DNA of 64,000 nucleotides from CAZOEL01 sp964578835 (GTDB taxonomy: Bacteria > Desulfobacterota > Syntrophobacteria > Syntrophobacterales > Syntrophobacteraceae). The DNA lies in contig CAZOEL010000020.1 of NCBI GenBank assembly GCA_964578835.1, positions 1-64,000 on the forward strand, written 5' to 3'. A model generated the notes under the pieces. The model was not told the DNA's origin. It did not search any database and saw only the letters and a program-made list of their open reading frames with translations. A program made the position numbers and the translations under genes. Within the stretch, counting starts at the first letter, position 1. Each line of letters begins with the position of its first letter. Below, piece after piece: positions 51,131 to 60,700 of this stretch.

Positions 51131-53404
51131 TTACTCTTCCTTCCCGGCTTTGAGTATCTTCTCGGGAGTAATGGGAAGATCCTTACACCTGTAGCCGGTA
51201 GCGTCATAGACAGCTGCGGCTATGGCCGGAGCGGTGGGGATGGCCAGACCTTCCCCGGCCTCCTTGGCGCCCATCGGCCCCTCGGGCTCATAGGTTTCAA
51301 TGTGGGCCACCTCGCTCGGGGGCATGTCCATGGCGTTGGGCATCTTGTAGTCGAGGAAGTTGGCATTGAGAGTTTTGCCCCCATCCATCACGAACTGCTC
51401 TGAGAGGGTATAGCCAAGACCCATCTGAATGGAGCCCTCGAGCTGGCCTTCTACTGCTTTCTGGTTTATGACCGTGCCGCAGTCATGGGCTGTCCAGAAA
51501 TGCTTCACCTCAACAACTCCGGTATCTTTATCGACTTCGACTTCCGCCACCTGGGCTCCGAAGCTGAAGGCTGGAGTCACAAGCCCCTTGTCTCTTGGCG
51601 TGTAATAGCCCCGAGCGACAATGGGCTCTCCTCTATTGGCTTTCTGAGCCATGGCCACAGCGTCTCCAAAGGTGAGGAAACGATCCGGCCTGCCCTTGGG
51701 GTGGACCTTGCCGTCCTTGCACACGATCTCATGGATCACGTTGAGGTTGAAGCGGGCGGAGACAGTCCCGAAGAGCTGAGCTTTAATCTTCCTTGCCGCA
51801 TCGACCACCGCATTGCCGTTCATGACGGTGAGCCTGCTTCCCCAGGCCCCGAGATCCGCCTGAGGAGTCATGGAGGTATCGGCAGAAGTGATCCGGATAT
51901 CCTCCATCTTGAGGCCGAGCTCTTCTGCAAGGATCATCTTCATTGCCGTATCGACCCCCTGGCCTATGTCTGCAGCCATGGTGAGAAGATGAGCCGTGCC
52001 GTCATCAAAGACCTTCACCTCGGCTGCCGAGAAGGGATACTGGGTGTTGAACCAGTTGAACACACCGCCCGAGATGAAGCTGTAGCAGCCGATGCCGATG
52101 CCTCTACCCGGCGTGGGAGACTTTCTTTTCTCCTCCCACCCGCTCATTTCCTTCACTTTCTTCAGCGCATCGATGAAACCGCAGGTCCCGATGGTGGCTA
52201 CATCCGGGATCTTGTCCCCGGTCACCTGAGCATTCTTGATCCTGAGCTCGATCGGATCGATCCCGAGCTCTTCGGCAGCAATGTTCATCTGGGTTTCAGA
52301 AGCGAAGATAGACTGAGGGGCTCCAAAGCCTCTCATTGCGCTTGCAGGGGGCTTGTTGGTGTAGACATGCTCGCCAAGGAAGCGATAGGCGGGATACCTG
52401 TAGAGCATGGCCCCGAAGTTTCCGCAAAGGAAAGTTGCCGTGGGTCCCATGGCGTTGTAGGCCCCGCCGTCGAGAAGGATCTTGAGATCCTTGCCCGTGA
52501 TGGTTCCATCCTTTTTGAAGCCCACCTTGGAGTGGAGCTTCATGGGATGTCTGCGTCTGCCCGCGATGAATTCTTCTTCCCTGGACAAAGTGAACTTAAC
52601 GGGTCTTCCGGTCTTCTTCGCCATGAAGGCCGCGCAGAACTCCCAGGCCCTCAGCTCCATCTTACCCCCGAAGCCTCCGCCCACAAAAGGCTTGATCACG
52701 CGCACGTCGTTTTCCCTCATATTGAGGGTCGAGGCCAGGAGACATTGGATGATGTAGGGAACCTGGGTGGAGGTCCAAAGGGTGATCCGCCCGTCGAGAT
52801 CGCACTGAGCCAAAGCCGAGCAGGGTTCGAGATAGGCGTGGCTCACCGCATGCACGGTGAAGGTGTCCTCCCGGATATAGTCCGATTCGGCGAACGCTTT
52901 CTCGAGGTCTCCGTACTGGATCTTTCTGTTGACGCTTATGTTGGAGGGACAGTAGTCGTGAAGTACGGGAGCGCCTTCTCGAATGGCGGAATCCACGTCA
53001 AAGATTGCCGGAAGCTCTTCGTACTCGACCTTGATGAGCCCGAGGGCCTCTTCGGCTATGTCCGGGTCTACCGCCGCGACCGCAGCCACCTCATCGCCTA
53101 TGAAGCGCACCTTATCGAAGGTGAGAGGGTACTCGTCCTGGGTTTCCGGAAAGAGACGCCAGTTGCCGTATTTTATCTTGGGAGTGTCCTCTCCCGTCAT
53201 AACGCACCGCACTCCGGGAAGAGCCGCGGCTTTTGACGTGTCTATGCTAACGATCCTGGCGTGCGCAACGGGGCTCCTCAGGAGCCTGCCGTGGAGCATT
53301 CCGGGAAGCTTCATATCATCCGTGTAGACTGCCGCACCCGTGGCCTTGGCCCTGGCGTCGTTTCTCGGGACGTCTTTTCCCACAATACTGAACTGATGAT
53401 CCAT
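51131..53404 (-). CDS. Molybdenum hydroxylase large subunit (xanthine dehydrogenase family)
   Basis: 757 residues that bind the molybdopterin cofactor. Key motifs: VGGGFGGKME, AMRGFGAPQ, DIGQGVDT and GAKEAGEG with the active-site Glu, so the enzyme looks catalytically complete. Family members hydroxylate or dehydroxylate aromatic and heterocyclic compounds, purines and aldehydes; 4-hydroxybenzoyl-CoA reductase is one. The tail ITPEKILKAGKEE is typical of the aldehyde oxidase/hydroxybenzoyl-CoA reductase branch. It lies 14 bases after the FAD subunit gene in the order small-medium-large. Substrate not determined. Confidence 0.92.
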   Translation of the reverse strand: MDHQFSIVGKDVPRNDARAKATGAAVYTDDMKLPGMLHGRLLRSPVAHARIVSIDTSKAAALPGVRCVMTGEDTPKIKYGNWRLFPETQDEYPLTFDKVRFIGDEVAAVAAVDPDIAEEALGLIKVEYEELPAIFDVDSAIREGAPVLHDYCPSNISVNRKIQYGDLEKAFAESDYIREDTFTVHAVSHAYLEPCSALAQCDLDGRITLWTSTQVPYIIQCLLASTLNMRENDVRVIKPFVGGGFGGKMELRAWEFCAAFMAKKTGRPVKFTLSREEEFIAGRRRHPMKLHSKVGFKKDGTITGKDLKILLDGGAYNAMGPTATFLCGNFGAMLYRYPAYRFLGEHVYTNKPPASAMRGFGAPQSIFASETQMNIAAEELGIDPIELRIKNAQVTGDKIPDVATIGTCGFIDALKKVKEMSGWEEKRKSPTPGRGIGIGCYSFISGGVFNWFNTQYPFSAAEVKVFDDGTAHLLTMAADIGQGVDTAMKMILAEELGLKMEDIRITSADTSMTPQADLGAWGSRLTVMNGNAVVDAARKIKAQLFGTVSARFNLNVIHEIVCKDGKVHPKGRPDRFLTFGDAVAMAQKANRGEPIVARGYYTPRDKGLVTPAFSFGAQVAEVEVDKDTGVVEVKHFWTAHDCGTVINQKAVEGQLEGSIQMGLGYTLSEQFVMDGGKTLNANFLDYKMPNAMDMPPSEVAHIETYEPEGPMGAKEAGEGLAIPTAPAIAAAVYDATGYRCKDLPITPEKILKAGKEE

Positions 53405-53418
53405 AGTCTCTTATCCTC

Positions 53419-54294
53419 TTATCGTTCCAGGGCTCTTGCGCGAGCCTCCTTCAAGACTCGTCGGGTCAGGACGGCCACCATCATCGCACGGTAGTCGGCG
53501 CTCGCCCTGACATCGGTAATGGGACTCGTCTCCGTGCACGCCTGCTCGCCGGCTTTCTCCAGGATTTCCTCACTCAACGCATTGGAGCGAACGATATCCT
53601 CAGCCTTTGGCGCCCTCAGGGCAGTAGGCCCGCAAGAGGAGATGAAGATTCGCACATCCCGGCAAATCTCGCCATCCATCGTCACCACGGCGGCTGCCCC
53701 GATGGCGGTGCAGTCGATCTTTCCACGCGCAGAGAGGCTCAGGTAAGCAGCGCCCGCATGGGCAGGAGGAAGAGGCGCGAAGATAGACGTGACAATCTCT
53801 GTCGGCTCGAGGGCGGTAATCCCGGGGCCTTTGAAGAACTGGTCAAGGGGAATCTCTCTTTTGCCCCCTGGGCCCTGGATGCGCACCTCGGCGCCCATGG
53901 CGAGAAGCACTGGCGCATTATCGGCGGCGGGGGAGGCGTTGCAGAGGTTTCCCACCACGGTCCCCAGGTTTCGCACCTGCTCGTTGGCGGTGCCTCTTGC
54001 GGCCATGGCTACGGCGGGAAAATGCTTAAGGATGTCCGGGTGCGAAGCCACATCGGCCAGAAGCGCCGTTGCGCCGATGGTGAGCCCTTTGCCTTCCTCG
54101 AAGCGGATTTCATTGAGCCCGGGAATGCCTTTGATGGAGATGACGGCTTCGGGCTTGATGGCCCCATGACGCATCTTGATCAGAAGATCCGTCCCTCCCG
54201 CCATCAAACGAGCCGAGGGCCCCTTGGACTGCAGCAGCTCTATGGCTTCCTCGACGGTTTTGGGAGCGTAGTGGTCGAAATGGGAGAGTCTCAT
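53419..54294 (-). CDS. Molybdenum hydroxylase FAD-binding medium subunit
   Basis: 291 residues (CoxM/XdhB type). FAD loops are AGGTDLLIKM and TVVGNLCNASPAAD. It lacks the insertion with an extra [4Fe-4S] cluster found in the beta subunit of true 4-hydroxybenzoyl-CoA reductases, which argues against that exact enzyme. Start at 54294 overlaps the small subunit stop (ATGA). Confidence 0.92.
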   Translation of the reverse strand: MRLSHFDHYAPKTVEEAIELLQSKGPSARLMAGGTDLLIKMRHGAIKPEAVISIKGIPGLNEIRFEEGKGLTIGATALLADVASHPDILKHFPAVAMAARGTANEQVRNLGTVVGNLCNASPAADNAPVLLAMGAEVRIQGPGGKREIPLDQFFKGPGITALEPTEIVTSIFAPLPPAHAGAAYLSLSARGKIDCTAIGAAAVVTMDGEICRDVRIFISSCGPTALRAPKAEDIVRSNALSEEILEKAGEQACTETSPITDVRASADYRAMMVAVLTRRVLKEARARALER

Positions 54295-54776
54295 GACTGT
54301 TTCCTCTCTTTCATCTTTTGACTGGCCGTAGAGATAGCCTCGACTATCTTCGTATAGCCGGTGCACCGACACAGGTTCCCGCCTATGGCCTCACGGATCT
54401 GGGGCTCAGAGGGAGTGGGGTTTTTCCTCAAAAGATGCAGAGCAGCCATCTCCATGCCCGAGGTGCAGAAGCCGCACTGAATGGCCCCCTTCTCGATGAA
54501 GGCCTCCTGGATGGGATGGAGCTCTTCCCCGGATGGAGCAAGCCCTTCGACGGTAAGAATCTCCTTGCCCTCCATCTCTATGGCGAGGCTGAGACACGAG
54601 TTTACAGCCCGTCCATCCACCATAACCGTGCACGCCCCACAATCTCCCGATCCGCAGCCGAACTTGACGCCTGTAAGGTTCAGCTCTTCCCTCAGCACCT
54701 CGTTCAACGTCTGCCACGGATGGACAGCCACAGTGTAGGGATCTCCGTTTACGTTCAATGTGACAACCTGTTTCAT
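54291..54776 (-). CDS. Molybdenum hydroxylase [2Fe-2S] small subunit
   Basis: 161 residues (CoxS type). The plant-type cluster motif is CGSGDCGACTV with a later Cys in NSCL; the second cluster is CGFCTSGM with NLCRCTGY. Electrons go from the molybdenum site through these clusters to FAD. The start at 54776 (MKQVVTLNVNG) opens on the first conserved strand. First gene of the three-subunit operon. Confidence 0.94.
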   Translation of the reverse strand: MKQVVTLNVNGDPYTVAVHPWQTLNEVLREELNLTGVKFGCGSGDCGACTVMVDGRAVNSCLSLAIEMEGKEILTVEGLAPSGEELHPIQEAFIEKGAIQCGFCTSGMEMAALHLLRKNPTPSEPQIREAIGGNLCRCTGYTKIVEAISTASQKMKERKQS

Positions 54777-55269
54777 TTCTTCCACACTCCTGCATCTGGA
54801 TTCGGTTCCGGGCGCTGGCTCCGGTCGAGCCGCCGTCGCTTGTCGCCTCGCTTCCCTCTCAGGGACAAAACAGGACATCGAGGATGAAGGCGCATTATTC
54901 ACGAAGAGCGTCAATCCCATCTATGTCCCCCGCGCGATGTTTGTTCAGCATGCTGACCCATCTCGATCATGTGGAACTGAAGGTAACAGAAAATTCTACC
55001 GGGCGTCAAGTAAAATTTTGCGCTGAAAACCCACATGGTCAATTTCAGTAAGCATATGATTAAGCAGATATAAAATGATATATCCTCATCTGATTGCGTA
55101 GGGACAAGCAGCAACAACTTTTCGCATTATTTCTAATCCGTGTTGATTTGGACAATTCTTGAGGTTTATCCGGACAAACTCAAAGAGGAGGATTTTTGGA
55201 AGCAGGGTCGATTATTGCAGGGCGCAATGCTCTATGCCGGAAAGTCTCATCCGTTTGCAGACGGGATCT
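54777..55269. other. Intergenic region
   Basis: About 490 bases between the end of the YgjP-type gene and the molybdenum hydroxylase operon. The middle part (55010-55140) is AT-rich and may hold the operon promoter. No gene seen. Confidence 0.5.
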
Positions 55270-55995
55270 CTATCGAGCCCAGGCGGGAACTTCTCTCGAT
55301 GCTCCGTTCAGCTCCTTGTCGAGCGCCATACAGCCGGGCGCCATCTCCTCCAAAAGGGACCAGAAGCTCGCCGAATGGTTTCGATGCACGGTATGACACA
55401 GTTCATGGATGAGGACATAGCGCACAAGTTCAGGCGCAAGAAACAGAAGATTGCAATTGAGGCTGATCGCGCCTTTTGAGGAACAGCTCCCCCAGCGGCT
55501 CCGCTGCTGCCGCACCTGCGCCTTTCGGTAAACGAGCCCGGTTTCGGCGCTCACTTCTTCAAGCCAGGGAATGAGGCGCAGCCGGCCCTGAAGTTTGAGC
55601 CATCGGTTCAAGAGTCTTTCGCAGATATCCATGCGCGCGGCGTCGCCATAAATAACTATGAGGGAATCGTCCGATTGACGAAGTTGAAATGCGCCTTTGC
55701 TCCAGATTTTGCGCCGAACGGCAAACCTTTTGCCAACGGCCTTCAGATGGACAAAGTCCGGCAGCAGCCGCGTTTCGCCATTTGAGATCCCTTCCCCGCC
55801 AAGCTTTCTAAAACTCTTTTCAATCCATTCCTTCTTCTGTTTGAGCAAGTCGGGGATCTTCTCACGGTCAAACCCCGCCGGGACTACCACTTCCAGTCCC
55901 AGCTGTCCTGAAATCTTCAATGTGACTCTCCGAGCCCTCTTACTCTCCCGAACAACATGGGCGGGAATGAGCCCGGGCTCTACTTGAACATCCAT
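55270..55995 (-). CDS. YgjP-type metal-dependent hydrolase (DUF45)
   Basis: 241 residues. The zinc-binding motif is HELCH followed by a third ligand in HRNHSASFW. The family pattern RQQRSRWGSCSSKGAISLN comes before it. These proteins resemble metallopeptidases of the SprT/WLM group; their substrates are poorly known. Weak ribosome site; start taken as the ATG that opens MDVQVEPG. Confidence 0.88.
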   Translation of the reverse strand: MDVQVEPGLIPAHVVRESKRARRVTLKISGQLGLEVVVPAGFDREKIPDLLKQKKEWIEKSFRKLGGEGISNGETRLLPDFVHLKAVGKRFAVRRKIWSKGAFQLRQSDDSLIVIYGDAARMDICERLLNRWLKLQGRLRLIPWLEEVSAETGLVYRKAQVRQQRSRWGSCSSKGAISLNCNLLFLAPELVRYVLIHELCHTVHRNHSASFWSLLEEMAPGCMALDKELNGASREVPAWAR

Positions 55996-56093
55996 ACCAT
56001 CTTCTTTTCGGAGACGTAAGGGAGTCGATCGATTTTACGGTTGCTCATGGCCTGCGGTTCCATGCAGAGGCTTTAATCAAGGTGAAGAGCGCG

Positions 56094-57584
56094 TCATCCT
56101 TTTAGAGCTGCGCTCCATCTCTTCGATAGGTCGGAATAGTCGAGCGGGCCAATCCCTCCCCTATCAAGAAACACCTCGAGCTCGTCCCGGTTGCCGTTCT
56201 TCCACCACTCAATCAGGATTTCCCCGGCTTCTCGTTTGAACATCCACTCTTCTCCAAGATTTTCAGAGAGAAATCGTTCCATGCTCGCTTCAGCCATCCA
56301 CGCCATGACATAGTCGAGCGCGTAAAGCTCGGGGGCGAGATCGAAAAACTGGGTCTCTGGCTTGTAGGAAAAGCCCGTATGATCTTTGAGAATCGAGGCG
56401 TAAGCCAACCCATCTCCTACCGTCTTTTCTTCGAACATCTTGTACTCGGCGAGAAACTTGGCGGCGTACCTTCTAAAGAAGGCCATATCTTTGAGCGCCT
56501 TGTAGCGACGAAGCGTCTCTATCTCCTGAAACCCAAGGCCCAGTCTCCTTTCGAGAAATAGGGGAGAAAAGCACATGTTCTGAACGAGGAAGGCGAAGGA
56601 TTCTGAAAGAGTGTTGGAAGTGTTGAAGTCTTTTTCCACTGGAGAAAGAGAGGACGAGGTGAAAATGGAGCTCAACGCGTGGCCCATTTCATGAAAGAGC
56701 GTCTCGAAATCTATCCAACCTCCTTGCGGGTTGATGACCACATGGATTTCCTGCGGAATTCTCACCGCGAAGGTTATCCCCTGCGCCCCTTTCATGCCGG
56801 AATGCTCCGTATGGAGATGCAAGCCGGGAAGCTTGGCCGCCTTGACGCCCCAGCAGTCGAAGAAGCGAAGGTGATCCACCAGGGGAACCTCGCTTGGGAA
56901 AATAGGATCGAGCTCTCCCAGACCCATCAGGTAGATGGCGTCAAACCGGTTCGCCTCATTGAGGGGAATCCCGAGGCTTTTTTGCGTCCACGCATCCATG
57001 GCGTCAAAGTACAGAGCGGCGGTCGAGTCGAGAAATTCAAGCACGCTCGACGCTTGCGAAGCATAGTCTATCCCTTTCTTCTCATGGCAATAGGCAATGT
57101 AGCTCCCATATTCAAAATCTTTTTCAATGAGCTCGAGGACATACTCCCAGGAGCCGAGCGCGAAGGGCTTGAGAAATTTCGACAAGCCGCTTGTTTCTTT
57201 CTCCAGGATGCGGCGCTTGCCCAGGTCGCTTTTCTTCTGGCACCAGCTATGTATATCCCTCAGATAAACCTTTTCGCCCTCAACGACAGCGGCCGCCCCC
57301 CGCGTCCACATGGAAAACTCGTTTTCATAGGGCAGCGCCCCGCGCTGGATGCAATGGCCGAGAAGAGTATGAAAGATCCGCCGTTCATAGTCGGAAAGGC
57401 CGGCCCTGGTTTGAAAATTTCTGACTGTCTCGGGGTCGAGCAGTTGCTCGAAGCCTTCATAGAGATCTGAATTGCGCCCTGCGGGATCTTTGCCGATCGC
57501 AAGATCCAGCGCTCTTTTGGTCAGGCGATAGTTCAAGGTCACCAGCGCATCTTCAATGCGGCCAACATCCGGAGCACGGTTCAT
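56094..57584 (-). CDS. M3-family oligopeptidase-like metallopeptidase
   Basis: 496 residues. Zinc motif HEMGH in FETLFHEMGHALSS, with the third ligand Glu expected in TLSESFAF about 25 residues on. The C-terminal half is helical, as in oligoendopeptidase F and related M3 proteins. The N-terminal half is divergent, so substrate preference is unknown. AAAGGG precedes the ATG. Confidence 0.83.
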   Translation of the reverse strand: MNRAPDVGRIEDALVTLNYRLTKRALDLAIGKDPAGRNSDLYEGFEQLLDPETVRNFQTRAGLSDYERRIFHTLLGHCIQRGALPYENEFSMWTRGAAAVVEGEKVYLRDIHSWCQKKSDLGKRRILEKETSGLSKFLKPFALGSWEYVLELIEKDFEYGSYIAYCHEKKGIDYASQASSVLEFLDSTAALYFDAMDAWTQKSLGIPLNEANRFDAIYLMGLGELDPIFPSEVPLVDHLRFFDCWGVKAAKLPGLHLHTEHSGMKGAQGITFAVRIPQEIHVVINPQGGWIDFETLFHEMGHALSSIFTSSSLSPVEKDFNTSNTLSESFAFLVQNMCFSPLFLERRLGLGFQEIETLRRYKALKDMAFFRRYAAKFLAEYKMFEEKTVGDGLAYASILKDHTGFSYKPETQFFDLAPELYALDYVMAWMAEASMERFLSENLGEEWMFKREAGEILIEWWKNGNRDELEVFLDRGGIGPLDYSDLSKRWSAALKG

Positions 57585-57702
57585 CTTGCGCCCTTTTTCA
57601 GTTTTAGTTCAGAAAGGGGAATGACGATTTTTTTCCTGAAAAGTAAGATCTCGACTTTTGCTGCGCTCCCAAGCCTTCCCGGCTCTTATGGGGGAATAGA
57701 CA

Positions 57703-60700
57703 TCAAGAATCAAAAACGCTTCGAACCAGCTTCGCCAGCTCTCTTCTGTCCAAAGGCTTCATGAGAAACTCTCTGATCCCCATGGATCTTACCTCTTCCA
57801 AGGTCACTTTCTCATTGAATCCCGTGCAGAGGATGATGGGAATATCCGCTCGGACCTTGAGCGCCTCTTTGGCCAGATCGATCCCCGTCATCTCGGGCAT
57901 GGTGTAGTCGGTAATGATCAGATCGAATTCGCGACAACGGGATCTGAAAAGGTTAAAGGCCTCGAGAGAGCTTGTTTTGGCCGTTACCTTGTATCCGAGT
58001 TGCTCTAGCATTCTCGACACCATATCCGTTATCATGCGCTCATCGTCAACCAGCAGCACATGCTCCGAGCCTCTGGGCAGCTCTTCCGTCGCCACGATGA
58101 GAGCTTTCGGCTCAACCTTCGCTATCGGAAGGTAGACCTCAAAGACGCTGCCTTTGCCGGGTTGACTCCGGACAGTGATGGCGCCGTCGTGCTGTTTTAC
58201 TATTCCGTGCACGACCGCCAGCCCCAGCCCCGTTCCTTTTCCCACTTCTTTGGTCGTGAAGTAAGGATCGAAAATCCGCCGCATCGTGACGCCATCCATG
58301 CCATGCCCGGTATCCGCAACGCCGAGCTTGAGGAATGGGCCGGGAGCGCCGGTAAGATCAGGAAGCCCAATCAGATCATCCACATCAAGATGAACGTTCC
58401 TAAAAGAGACTTCGAGTATGCCCTTATCCCCCATGGCATGAGCCGCATTCGTGCAAAGATTGACAATCACCTGATGGATTTGGGTGGCGTCGGCCAGAGC
58501 AACGCCCGTCTCCAATTCCTGTCTGATCTCAATGCTGCTCGGCAAGGACGCTCTTAAGAGCTTCAAGGCCTCCTTGACGATCAGTTTGACATCTATGGGC
58601 CTCATGATGGGCTCTCCGCCCGCACGGCTGAAAGAGAGAATCTGCTTGACCAGATCCCTGGCCCTCATTCCAGCGGTGAGAACCTGCTTGAGGTCGTACC
58701 TGGTCGGGCTCGATTCCGGAATATCTTCGAGCGCCATCTCTGTGTAGCCGATAATGGGCGAGAGGATGTTATTGAAGTCATGGGCTATGCCTCCAGCCAG
58801 AGTGCCGATGGCCTCGAGCTTTTGCGCATGCCGCAACTGAGACTCGAGCCTCGCTTTTTCACGCTCGGCTTGCTTTCGCTCGGTAATATCCAGTGTCGCG
58901 CCTCGAAAGCCCAGCAACCGGCCGGCCGGATCGAGGATTGGAAAAGCTGAGGCGCTAAGCCAAACCAGAGAGCCGGATTTGGTGCGGGCGCTATGCTCGA
59001 ATTCTCTGAATCCTTCTTTTACCCAAGCTCGTTCGTCAAGAGCGAATTGACGCTCTGAGTCGCCGGATTCATCGAAAAGCATAGAGATCTGTTTTCCAAT
59101 GAGCTCTTCAGGCTTGAACCCGAGGACCTTCTCCACACGCTCGCTCAGATAGGTGAACCGCCTACCCTTGTCCACCTCCCATATGAACTCTCCGGCGGCC
59201 TCTATCACGTCGCGGAACCGCTGCTCGCTTATCCTGAGAGCAGCTTTGGATCTTCGCTGAGAGAGAGCCATGGCGATTTGATCGGCGGCATTCTCAAGAA
59301 AGATGATCAACTCGGGAGTAAACTTATTCTTGTTTCGATCATTGATCTGCAGGAGGCCCAACGTTTCCGAGGCGACCTTCAATGGAATCAACGCCACCGA
59401 TTCATAGCCTTCTCCATGGCAGCGATTTCGGGTGCGGGCCTGGCGGTCTTCTTCCGTAGTGCTGCCGAGCAACTCGGTTGTGCTGTTGGTCCAGAAGCTT
59501 CCTTTAGGCGTGAAGAAAGGCAAAACCGGGTCAAAGCGCCCGCGCAGGACGTTTCCGCACATGCACTCCAGCACGGGGTTCCCAGCAGCATCGCGGACAA
59601 CCTCCCCAAAAGGATCGCGCGCGCAGAGGAATTTTTCCGCCTCGACGAACCGGCCCGGGAAGCCCTGTGTTTCAAAGTAGGGAAAATCGTCGCCTTCGCG
59701 AAGCCTCACCCCCACGGCCTCGCATCCCGTCCAACGCTGAAGAAATCCCGTAAGATTGCGAATCAGTTCACGGGTATTGTTATCGTCATTTAGCAATCGG
59801 AGCAGTTGGAGGGTCGTCTCTCTTTCATGGTGATATTGCATCTGCTCGGTGATATCCCGGAAAAAGCCATGCAGGATTCTTCGACCGCCAATTACAAGGG
59901 GGCTGCCCTTGATCTCGACATGCTTCGTCGCGCCGGATTTGCACACCAGATCAGAGATAAGAACCGATCCGCTCATCTCCCCTCGATGCTGAGAGAAGGT
60001 CTTGGAAACCCCGGAGCTGCTCTCCTCCTTTAGATGCAATATGGTCTGGGGTTTTCCTATCAGATCGGAGCGCTCGTAGCCGCTAAGATCGAGAAAGGCC
60101 TGATTGCAGTCGACAATCTCGCCTTTCTCATAATCCGCCAGGACGATTCCCTCTGTCGTTTCTTCAAATAGCGTGCGATATTGCTCCTCGCTTTGGCGCA
60201 ACTCCCTATCCGCCATCTTGCGCGCGGTGATGTCCTCGAGCGTTGTATACACCTGGTAAGGGAGCTCATCCCCAGTGCGAAACTGAGGCACAGCATGAAT
60301 GTTGATCCAACGGCGCCCGCCATGCCGGGAATCGAAGACGCCCATCACCACATCCCGCACATCCTCGCCGGTTCTAAGCGCGATCATGGATGGATGCGCG
60401 TCGCCGGGAAAATCCGAGCCATCCTCATGGATGGCTTTCCAATGAGGATCGGTAAAAGACCTGCTCCGCATTTGATCGAGAGTCATGCCAAGAATCCGCT
60501 GGGCCGCTGGATTGGCGTCGAGGATCTCGCCATCGCGGCCATGGTAAACCACGCCCTGCGCCATTGTCTCGTAAAGCGTCCGGTATTTTTCCTCACTTTC
60601 TCTAATGGCATCTTCCGCGGCCTTTCGCTCGGAGATATCGTGACATAAACAGGATATCAGCTTTGATTCCCGCCACTCGATAGCATTACTGCTAATTTCC

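Noticed and set aside
51131..54294. 4-hydroxybenzoyl-CoA reductase as a firm call for the molybdoenzyme
   Set aside because: The FAD subunit lacks the insertion with the extra [4Fe-4S] cluster that marks that enzyme, so only the family is named.
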